Source: Daejeonella rubra (GTDB lineage Bacteria; Bacteroidota; Bacteroidia; Sphingobacteriales; Sphingobacteriaceae). From it: a DNA stretch of 59,491 nt. This document shows, one piece after another, positions 45,735 through 52,785 of the stretch; positions within the stretch are counted from its first letter, which is position 1; the number at the start of each line of letters is the position of its first letter. The stretch is from contig NZ_FNHH01000026.1 of assembly GCF_900103545.1 (NCBI RefSeq), positions 1 to 59,491 on the forward strand, given 5' to 3'. Both the position numbers and the translations under genes were made by a program. A model generated the notes under the pieces. That model saw only the letters and a list, made by a program, of their open reading frames with translations, made no database searches and was not told the DNA's origin.

Positions 45735-45754
45735 GTAAAGATCATGATCTTTAC
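45735..45754. promoter_or_regulatory. Perfect 20-bp palindrome between the cytochrome fusion gene and the ThuA-like gene
   Basis: GTAAAGATCATGATCTTTAC is fully self-complementary, 4 bp after the stop codon. ATCATGAT recurs at about 45774-45782. It could be an operator for the ThuA-like gene or a weak intra-operon hairpin (AAAG...CTTT). Confidence 0.5.
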
Positions 45755-45820
45755 TTGAATTGGTAAACAATAGATCATGATTTTCAAGTTGATTATTACC
45801 AGATTGGTTAATTCAAGAAA

Positions 45821-46846
45821 ATGAAGAACAATAAGAAAAACAGACTAGCAATGATCATCATGATCATTTTCATTCATACAGGATTAGCAATCGCTCAGAA
45901 AAGCCCGCAATGGCTTATATATCAAGGAAATGAAGGACCTGGTAAAGGGAAGCATATTGTTTTTATAAGCGGTGATGAAGAGTATCGTTCAGAAGAAGGT
46001 TTGCCAATGCTGGCTAAAATTTTAGCTGAACGTCATGGATTTAAATGCACTGTTCTTTTTGCTATTGACCCTGCAACAACTACTATCAATCCCGAGAATC
46101 AAACAAATATACCAGGAATGGAACAGCTTAAAACAGCCGATCTGATGGTATTATTGATTCGTTTCAGGGAATTGCCCGATGAACAAATGAAATATTTTGT
46201 TGAATATACTAAGGCAGGAAAACCGGTTGTTGCCTTACGTACCTCAACTCATGGCTTCAATTATACCCGAAATAAACAAAGTCCTTATGCTAAATATAGT
46301 TATAACAGTAAGGTTAAAGGATGGGAAGGTGGATATGGCAAGCAGGTACTTGGTGAAACGTGGATTGACCACCATGGAATTCATGGTAAGGAAGGTACAA
46401 GAGGATTAGTGAATGGTTTGATGAAAGACCATCCCATTTTACGCGGAGTAAAAGATATCTGGACTCCAACAGATGTATATGGAATTCGGGGACTAACAAC
46501 TGATTCACAGGTTCTGATATTCGGGCAATCAAGCCTTGGAATGACTCCATCCGCACCACTGAGTTATGAGAAGTCAGTCATGCCGGTAGCATGGATAAAA
46601 AGTCATACCTCTGAAAGCGGAAAAAAAGCAAAGATCTTTACAACTACAATGGGTGCTTCTATCGATCTGGTGAGTGAAGACCTGCGCCGACTAATAGTGA
46701 ATGCATGTTATTGGGCAACAGGCTTGGAGCAACAAATTCCGGAGCAAAATAACGTTCTTATAGTTGGCGAATACAATCCTACCATGTTTGGCTTTGGAAA
46801 ATACCAGAGGGGATTAAGTCCTGCTACTTTCGAATGGAGGAAATAA
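45821..46846 (+). CDS. Secreted ThuA-like domain protein
   Basis: 341 residues with a signal peptide (LAMIIMIIFIHTGLAIAQ). The ThuA (trehalose utilisation A) fold, a class I glutamine amidotransferase-like flavodoxin fold, is seen in KHIVFISGDEEYRSEEGLPM, LKTADLMVLLIRFRELPDEQ, GKPVVALRTSTHGFNY and the C-terminal KAKIFTTTMGASIDLVSEDL. ThuA works with the dehydrogenase ThuB in 3-keto-trehalose metabolism of rhizobia. It is the last gene of the twelve-gene operon, followed by a strong terminator, and fits the proposed 3-keto-sugar pathway. Confidence 0.88.
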   Translation: MKNNKKNRLAMIIMIIFIHTGLAIAQKSPQWLIYQGNEGPGKGKHIVFISGDEEYRSEEGLPMLAKILAERHGFKCTVLFAIDPATTTINPENQTNIPGMEQLKTADLMVLLIRFRELPDEQMKYFVEYTKAGKPVVALRTSTHGFNYTRNKQSPYAKYSYNSKVKGWEGGYGKQVLGETWIDHHGIHGKEGTRGLVNGLMKDHPILRGVKDIWTPTDVYGIRGLTTDSQVLIFGQSSLGMTPSAPLSYEKSVMPVAWIKSHTSESGKKAKIFTTTMGASIDLVSEDLRRLIVNACYWATGLEQQIPEQNNVLIVGEYNPTMFGFGKYQRGLSPATFEWRK

Positions 46847-46873
46847 AAATTAAAACCTACAGTCCATAAATGT

Positions 46874-46915
46874 AAAGACCCGAATCCTGCCTTTCAGCAA
46901 GATTCGGGTCTTTTA
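46874..46915. terminator. Strong bidirectional terminator closing the catabolic operon
   Basis: 13-bp perfect arms AAAGACCCGAATC (46874-46886) and GATTCGGGTCTTT (46901-46913) with TTTT on the right and an A-rich left edge, between convergent ThuA-like (plus) and accA (minus) genes. The loop also contains TGC/GCA pairs that extend the structure. Confidence 0.93.
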
Positions 46916-46942
46916 ATAATTTATTCAGGTTAAAAAATCAAA

Positions 46943-47899
46943 TCAGGATTCAACAACAACCCCCATAGAACAGAATTTTTCAATTCTATCTGCTATTACC
47001 TGATCAATGTCCTGCTTAAGAAGCAAATTAAGGTCTTCAGTGATCTTATTTTGTATTGTCTTAGCCATTTCCTCCGGATTATGATGAGCGCCACCCAGAG
47101 GCTCTTTAATGATCCCATCGATCAACTTATTGTTAAACATATCATCAGCTGTTAATTTCAAACAATCGGCAGCCTTCTCTTTAAAATCCCAGCTTCTCCA
47201 TAATATGGAAGAACAGGATTCCGGTGAAATAACAGAATACCAGGTATGTTCAAGCATGTAAACCCGATCTCCGATACCAATTCCCAAAGCACCACCTGAA
47301 GCACCTTCTCCTACAATGAAACAAAGTATTGGAACTCTCAGAACAGACATTTCCAGGAGATTCCTTGCAATAGCCTCTCCCTGACCACGCTCTTCAGCTT
47401 CAAGCCCGGGGTATGCACCTGGAGTATCTATAAATGTAATAACCGGTTTATTGAATTTTTCTGCAAGCTTCATTAACCGGAGCGCTTTCCGATAACCTTC
47501 CGGATTTGCCATACCGAAATTGCGGTATTGACGCATTTTTGTATTCACTCCCTTTTGATGGCCAATAACCATTACTGTCTGACCACCAATACTAGCAAAA
47601 CCACCTACGATGGCTTTATCATCTTTCACAGTACGATCACCATGCATTTCAATGAAATCATCGCAGATCATTTCAATATATGAAAGAGTATAAGGCCGCT
47701 CCGGATGCCTGGAGATCTGAACATTCTGCCATCCTGTAAGATTTGAATAAACCTGATGTTTGGTGAAATCAAGCTTAGCTTCCAGCTCAGTAATGGTTGC
47801 AGTCATGTCGACCTTAGTCTTTTCAGAGACCTGCTTAACCTTTTCAATCTGTAATTGCAGATCTGCAATAGGCTTTTCAAAATCAAATGTTGTACTCAT
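46943..47899 (-). CDS. accA: Acetyl-CoA carboxylase carboxyltransferase subunit alpha
   Basis: 318 residues, normal length. Family segments: N-terminal coiled coil (FEKPIADLQLQIEKVKQVSE), SRHPERPYTLSYIEMICDDF, AIVGGFASIGGQTVMVIGHQ, FNKPVITFIDTPGAYPGLEA (oxyanion-forming loop), EERGQGEAIARNLLEM, VGEGASGGALGIGIGDRVYM and SPESCSSILW. It transfers the carboxyl group from biotin carrier protein to acetyl-CoA for fatty acid synthesis, with the AccD beta subunit encoded elsewhere. No anomalies. Confidence 0.97.
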   Translation of the reverse strand: MSTTFDFEKPIADLQLQIEKVKQVSEKTKVDMTATITELEAKLDFTKHQVYSNLTGWQNVQISRHPERPYTLSYIEMICDDFIEMHGDRTVKDDKAIVGGFASIGGQTVMVIGHQKGVNTKMRQYRNFGMANPEGYRKALRLMKLAEKFNKPVITFIDTPGAYPGLEAEERGQGEAIARNLLEMSVLRVPILCFIVGEGASGGALGIGIGDRVYMLEHTWYSVISPESCSSILWRSWDFKEKAADCLKLTADDMFNNKLIDGIIKEPLGGAHHNPEEMAKTIQNKITEDLNLLLKQDIDQVIADRIEKFCSMGVVVES

Positions 47900-48099
47900 T
47901 GGCTATCTTAATGATTCGGCTAAATTAGGAAAATTAAAGCTATCCCAAATAAAGCTATTTTCAACAATCTATAAATGTTTCCATTCAAGTCCGTAATAGC
48001 GATTAACATATTGATATTTTTTCTGTCCGGGAAAACAGTCCGGAGAGGAAAAACATGCATTTGCCATTTTCGAACAAATTCGGAATCCCAAAAGAAATT

Positions 48100-48321
48100 T
48101 CAGGGTTTTAAATCCTTTAATTTTTCTTTGGCCATTTCCCAGGTATTGGGAGCTTTCTTTTCTACTCCTGCATCATTTATCATTTGCTGAAGATCAGAAA
48201 GTGAATCAAGAATGGATTCTGCGCTCAGCCCATCCTTCTTGAATTGGATAAGATCGAGCAGAATAGCTTTTGTCTTTCCATTCTCGTCAGTAATAAGATT
48301 TATACCATTTATCATTTTCAA
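48100..48321 (-). CDS. Small antitoxin-like protein (73 aa)
   Basis: A short soluble product, MKMINGINLITDENGKTKAI then LLDLIQFKKDGLSAESILDS. The opening pattern (hydrophobic strand, ITDExGK, then a helix) resembles Phd/YefM-like or DUF-type antitoxins that begin with a self-assembling strand, but similarity is weak. No convincing toxin gene adjoins: downstream on the same strand only a 32-codon frame is found. It could be an orphan antitoxin or an unrelated regulator. No ribosome binding site is visible; an alternative start two codons downstream (MINGIN) is possible. Confidence 0.5.
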   Translation of the reverse strand: MKMINGINLITDENGKTKAILLDLIQFKKDGLSAESILDSLSDLQQMINDAGVEKKAPNTWEMAKEKLKDLKP

Positions 48322-48532
48322 TAGATTCTAATGTTTCAATAAAAGTAATGAACTGACCATTAAATTCAATCAGACATATGATCTAATTTCCAACAGCCAT
48401 AAATGACATTAAATAGTGCAAATACAGTAATTATCAATTCCTTCAAATTCGTCACTTTTATGACCATTCTCATCATTATTTTTACTATATTAAAGCGAAA
48501 ACATACAAAAAAGACAGAACGGGAGAAATTAA

Positions 48533-50806
48533 ATGGGTCATTTACCAAAACTTATTGAAGATCTGGCATTAATACTTATTGTTGCTGCAATAACAACTAT
48601 TTTATTCAGGAAGATAAAGCAGCCACTTGTATTAGGTTATATTATTGCAGGTTTTTTGGTTGGCCCCCATTTATCCATCACTCCTACAGTTGTTGATACA
48701 ACGAATATTGAAACGCTGGCAGAGATTGGTGTTATATTTTTATTGTTTAGCCTTGGTCTCGAATTCAGTTTTAAAAAACTGGTGCGTGTTGGTGGTGCTG
48801 CCTCAATAACAGGCCTGATCGGAATAGTTTTTATTACAGTATCGGGATATTTAGTCGGACAATGGATGGGATGGTCACTTATGGATAGCCTTTTCCTCGG
48901 AGGGATGCTCGCCAGTTCGTCAACCACCATTATTATTAAGGCATTTGATGAACTTGGCGTCAAAACAAAGCAGTATGCCCAGGTAGTTTTCGGGGTGCTT
49001 GTAGTGGAAGATATTGTTGTGATCCTCTTAATGGTATTACTTTCAACTCTAGCTATAACCAATCAATTTGAGGGGACTGAAATGCTGTTTACTGTGGGTA
49101 AACTGCTGTTCTTTTTGCTATTATGGTTCATTGCCGGAATCTTTTTGCTACCCACATTTCTCAGGAAGGCAAAATCACTTTTAGATGATGAAACCCTGCT
49201 TATTCTTGCGATAGGCCTTTGCCTTGGGATGGTGATCGTAGCCAGACAATCCGGATTTTCGGCTGAGCTGGGTGCATTCATTATGGGATCAATCCTCGCT
49301 GAGACAACAAAAGCAGAAAAAATTGAGCATTTAGTTAAACCTGTAAAAGATCTGTTTGGTGCTGTATTCTTTGTTTCTGTTGGGATGCTGATCGATCCTG
49401 TGGCCATTATGGAAAACCGCTGGGCAATTCTTTGGGTTACTTTATTAATATTGTTTGGAAGATTTTTCAGCTCCACAATGGGTGCTTTACTATCAGGCCA
49501 GCCATTAAAACAATCTATACAGGTTGGAATGAGTCTTGCACAAATAGGTGAATTTGCTTTTATTGTGGCCTCATTAGGACTTGCATTAGGGGTGACAAGT
49601 AATTTCCTGTTTCCTGTTGCTGTTGGTGCATCCGTAATAACAACCTTTACAACGCCCTACAGGATCCAATATTCTGAAAAACTCTATGAACTTATTGTTC
49701 GTTTTCTGCCCGAAAAATGGGTCAATAATTTATCAAACTATGCTTCAAGCACACAAAATATACAGGCTGAAACGAGCTGGAAAAAAGTTTTTAAATCTTA
49801 TTTGAACATAGCGGTTACAAATGGTATTGTTCTGGTAGCATTGATGCTTCTATCCATAAATTTTTTACTGCCTTTTATAAATAGATCAATAACAAATCCG
49901 GTAATTTCAGGAATCATCGTATTGGTGATTTCATTTGGCATTTCCGCACCCTTTTTATGGGCTTTAATGGCAAAAAGACCAGACAATATGGACTATAAAG
50001 AATTATGGCTGGATTATAAATACAGTAAAGGGCCATTGCTGGTTCTTGAGATCTCCAGAGTCATACTCGGTCTACTTTTAATAGGATTTTGGGTTAGCCG
50101 TTTATTTTCAGCCACAGTAGCTATATTAATTGCCTTACCCCTGATCATTATTGTACTCAGGTTATTTTCGCAAAGAATTCAAAAATTTTACCAGCGACTT
50201 GAAAAAAGATTCCTCAGTAATTTGAATGCAAGAGAAATTGCAGCCGAGGAAGATTCTCATTCGGAGAAGATCTTAAGGCAGCATTTTAAACCTGAATCTG
50301 AACTGGCTCCATGGCAGGCACATATAGTTGATCTTCAGGTAAATCCGAATGCCGACTACACAGGAAAAACTCTGGAGGAATTGGCATGGCGGGAAAAATA
50401 CGGAGTAAATATAGCCTATATCAAACGGGGAGATAAACTGATCTATGCTCCTTCCAGATTCAAAAAATTATTACCCTTTGATCATGTTGGCCTTATTGCC
50501 ACAGATGAACAAATGCTGGTTTTTAAGCCGGTTTTCGATTCAACAGAAACAGAAAATACAGACATTCCTGACTATGATGTTGAAGATATTATAGTTCAGA
50601 AAATTGTAGTAAATGAATATAATAAATTAAAGGGATTAACGGTTCGTGACTCCGGGATCAGGGAGAAAACCAATGGACTAATTATTGGTATTGAGCGTAA
50701 AAATGAACGGATCCTGAATCCCAATTCATTCACTGTCTTTGAATGGGGTGATATTGTCTGGATAGTTGGTGAAAGAAAAAAGATACAAAAGCTCAACGAA
50801 GTCTGA
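48533..50806 (+). CDS. CPA2 family cation/proton antiporter with two TrkA-C domains
   Basis: 757 residues. The N-terminal ~380 residues are a Na+/H+ exchanger fold with about 12 helices: IKQPLVLGYIIAGFLVGPHL, LAEIGVIFLLFSLGLEFSFK, GGMLASSSTTIIIKAFDEL, and the membrane pair VVFGVLVVEDIVVILLMVLL with the ED motif of KefB/C-like proteins. Further membrane helices occupy ~420-560. The soluble tail carries two RCK C-terminal (TrkA-C) domains at about 600-675 and 695-755 (WIVGERKKIQKL near the end), which in relatives bind nucleotides. Potassium or sodium efflux or pH homeostasis is likely. No classic KTN/Rossmann domain is visible, unlike KefB/C. It ends in a TGA that abuts the next gene's stop. 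Confidence 0.93.
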   Translation: MGHLPKLIEDLALILIVAAITTILFRKIKQPLVLGYIIAGFLVGPHLSITPTVVDTTNIETLAEIGVIFLLFSLGLEFSFKKLVRVGGAASITGLIGIVFITVSGYLVGQWMGWSLMDSLFLGGMLASSSTTIIIKAFDELGVKTKQYAQVVFGVLVVEDIVVILLMVLLSTLAITNQFEGTEMLFTVGKLLFFLLLWFIAGIFLLPTFLRKAKSLLDDETLLILAIGLCLGMVIVARQSGFSAELGAFIMGSILAETTKAEKIEHLVKPVKDLFGAVFFVSVGMLIDPVAIMENRWAILWVTLLILFGRFFSSTMGALLSGQPLKQSIQVGMSLAQIGEFAFIVASLGLALGVTSNFLFPVAVGASVITTFTTPYRIQYSEKLYELIVRFLPEKWVNNLSNYASSTQNIQAETSWKKVFKSYLNIAVTNGIVLVALMLLSINFLLPFINRSITNPVISGIIVLVISFGISAPFLWALMAKRPDNMDYKELWLDYKYSKGPLLVLEISRVILGLLLIGFWVSRLFSATVAILIALPLIIIVLRLFSQRIQKFYQRLEKRFLSNLNAREIAAEEDSHSEKILRQHFKPESELAPWQAHIVDLQVNPNADYTGKTLEELAWREKYGVNIAYIKRGDKLIYAPSRFKKLLPFDHVGLIATDEQMLVFKPVFDSTETENTDIPDYDVEDIIVQKIVVNEYNKLKGLTVRDSGIREKTNGLIIGIERKNERILNPNSFTVFEWGDIVWIVGERKKIQKLNEV

Positions 50807-51382
50807 TCAATCTTTCAGGGCAAGTAAATCAATAACAGATACAGAATTGATGATCTTTTTCCTTTCAGGCATTCCAAAACAAGCCTCATCATAATGTTCA
50901 GGATAATAATAAGATAATGTTTTGATCCTGCTTTTTGAAATCAGGGTAAATTCATAGGAATATGAATTATATACATGGTACTTTTTAGGACAGAAGTTGG
51001 ATAGTTCCTTTTCATCCTTCATAGAAAAAAGCTCATTCTGCACCAGATTTTTCCATATCAGTTCAAGTGATTGATCAGGTAAGATTAGCTTTTCTAATTC
51101 CCCGGTATACTTGAATCCCTGAAAACTCTGACCACGGTGTGTCAAAATGAAATAATTGGGCTTTGATCCCCGGGATGAGGGAAGTACTACACGAAATGCA
51201 ATCACATAATCGTTCTGTTTATGAAGTGTATCTAAAAATGGTTTCACCTTAATAGCATTGTATTCCTCTCCATTTTCAATGGGTATTTCATTCTGCGCAA
51301 AAAGGGCTGGAGAGAAAAAGAAAAAAGCAATAATAAAGACTGTTCTCAATGTGTAAGTTTTTGCTTTATGCTGTTGTTTCAA
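50807..51382 (-). CDS. Hypothetical secreted protein (191 aa)
   Basis: It has a signal peptide (LRTVFIIAFFFFSPALFAQ). The mature part has mixed strands and helices: EEYNAIKVKPFLDTLHKQND, YFILTHRGQSFQGFKYTGEL, YNSYSYEFTLISKSRIKTLS and a cysteine pair near NFCPKKYH and EACFGMPER. No family recognised. Its stop codon (TCA on the plus strand, 50807-50809) immediately follows the TGA of the antiporter gene, so the two convergent genes meet with no gap and share the hexamer TGATCA. Confidence 0.75.
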   Translation of the reverse strand: MKQQHKAKTYTLRTVFIIAFFFFSPALFAQNEIPIENGEEYNAIKVKPFLDTLHKQNDYVIAFRVVLPSSRGSKPNYFILTHRGQSFQGFKYTGELEKLILPDQSLELIWKNLVQNELFSMKDEKELSNFCPKKYHVYNSYSYEFTLISKSRIKTLSYYYPEHYDEACFGMPERKKIINSVSVIDLLALKD

Positions 51383-51414
51383 AATTTTAGTTAGAAGCCG
51401 GTAAAATCAATTTG

Positions 51415-52266
51415 CTATTTTTTATTTTTTCCTAACCAAAGAAGGGCATTGGTCAGCATGCTATTCTGAACATCATTATCAAAAGTAAACGATAATGTTT
51501 GATTAGTATTATCCAATTTATGCTCATAATCGATATCATTATGACCCATATTAACATAAAGCATTCTATAGTTTTTGTTCGTCCAAACAACCGGATAGTA
51601 TCCTTCGTGCCAGATCTCATGTGCCTTCGGACCTGTACCCAGAGGGAAACTTGCAGGATCAATTGAGAGCAATATCTTTATATCCTGATTTGTTCGCAGG
51701 TCGTTTTTCCATCTGTACCATTCATTTGGAGCAGAAAGAAATGTATGCGGCAATTTTCGGGTTACCTTATGCTTTTGATCCTCTACCCTTAAAATTGCAG
51801 CAGTCGGCCTCCAGGTATTGCTTTTATACTGTCCGGATCCTAAAAATTCTTCATGGTACCAATCCCAATTTTGCGGGAATGATGAAGGACTTAATGCAAA
51901 GCCCGAAAAATGAAAGCCCATCCATGATCCTCCTCTTTCCATATATTTACGAAAAGCCTCTCGCTGTTCAGGTTTTTCAGGCCTGGTATCCAGAAAAATT
52001 ACCACCTGATAATTGGAAAGAAAATCAGCATTCATATTAGTCCAGTCATTAGTTGAACTAAATGAGAATTTATTTTCTTCAGCAATTTTCGGAAACCATT
52101 TTAATGCCTCAGTAAGATAACTGATATGAGCCTGATCATTTTTCCCGGTATAGAAAGCTATTACCTTAAATTTCGGATCAACATTTCGTGAATAAATTTC
52201 AAGTACATAGAACAGGGAAAAGCATACAACTAAAAGTAATTTAATCCTGAAATTAATTGGTGTCAT
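51415..52266 (-). CDS. Secreted ThuA-like domain protein (second copy)
   Basis: 283 residues with a signal peptide (IKLLLVVCFSLFYVLEIYSR). ThuA-type fold: FKVIAFYTGKNDQAHISYLT, DFLSNYQVVIFLDTRPEKPE, REAFRKYMERGGSWMGFHFS, HEIWHEGYYPVVWTNKNYR and YVNMGHNDIDYEHKLDN, the last resembling the xxGH-D segment of ThuA proteins. It lacks close similarity to the ThuA-like protein at 45821-46846, with which it shares only the fold. It lies among secreted hypothetical genes and not in the catabolic operon, so its substrate may differ. Confidence 0.88.
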   Translation of the reverse strand: MTPINFRIKLLLVVCFSLFYVLEIYSRNVDPKFKVIAFYTGKNDQAHISYLTEALKWFPKIAEENKFSFSSTNDWTNMNADFLSNYQVVIFLDTRPEKPEQREAFRKYMERGGSWMGFHFSGFALSPSSFPQNWDWYHEEFLGSGQYKSNTWRPTAAILRVEDQKHKVTRKLPHTFLSAPNEWYRWKNDLRTNQDIKILLSIDPASFPLGTGPKAHEIWHEGYYPVVWTNKNYRMLYVNMGHNDIDYEHKLDNTNQTLSFTFDNDVQNSMLTNALLWLGKNKK

Positions 52267-52338
52267 TTTATCCTCTCCTTAGATGGGATAAGGTAGAAAA
52301 AAAAGGAGAATATATCCGGTATATTAAAAATGAGCAGC

Positions 52339-52731
52339 CTAACGTGGATCTATCTGGTAAACGATCAGGGGGACTGAAGTTTTAGTTTTTTTGCTCCTAT
52401 CTGCTGTAAGCTCTGCACTTTTAGAATTGGTGGATGCGAAAAAATAAGATGCTTGTTTTTTAGATGTTGTTGGAAGTTCCTGAATTAAGTTCTCCATATT
52501 TTCAGTAAGGGAATCAAACTGACGGACCTGAGATGTAGCAGGATGCAATAAAACAATAGTTTTTTTAGCTGATTTTCCTTTTGATGGGTCAGCTTTTGCT
52601 TGTTCAGGAAGATCAATGAATTTAACGGATTGGATGTCTGTAAAAGTGATAGAAATTGATGCAGAAGCTGACTGGGCCTGAATAGTAGAGGCAATGAAGC
52701 AGAAGAAAATAAATCCCAGTAAGCTTTTCAT
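52339..52731 (-). CDS. Small secreted protein linked to the fibre locus
   Basis: 130 residues with a signal peptide (LLGFIFFCFIASTIQAQ). The mature N-terminus, SASASISITFTDIQSVKF, echoes that of the pilin-like protein (TANLNITLSDVLSFSV): alternating small/hydrophobic residues followed by SD or TD. The rest is lysine- and serine-rich without cysteines. It lies 54 bp after the usher-like gene on the same strand and is probably its last operon partner. It could be a minor fibre subunit or an assembly factor; the resemblance is short and should be tested. Confidence 0.55.
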   Translation of the reverse strand: MKSLLGFIFFCFIASTIQAQSASASISITFTDIQSVKFIDLPEQAKADPSKGKSAKKTIVLLHPATSQVRQFDSLTENMENLIQELPTTSKKQASYFFASTNSKSAELTADRSKKTKTSVPLIVYQIDPR

Positions 52732-52785
52732 ATTTATCTTTACGATAAATTTATAGAAAAGTTACAATAAAATAAAGAAATATTT

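Noticed and set aside
47969..48067. 32-codon minus-strand frame (MANACFSSPDCF...) after the antitoxin-like gene
   Set aside because: Too short and without toxin features; two cysteines and an aromatic tail are not enough to call a gene.
48366..48548. 60-codon hydrophobic minus-strand frame upstream of the antiporter
   Set aside because: It lies in the antiporter's leader, no family, composition typical of AT-rich spacer.
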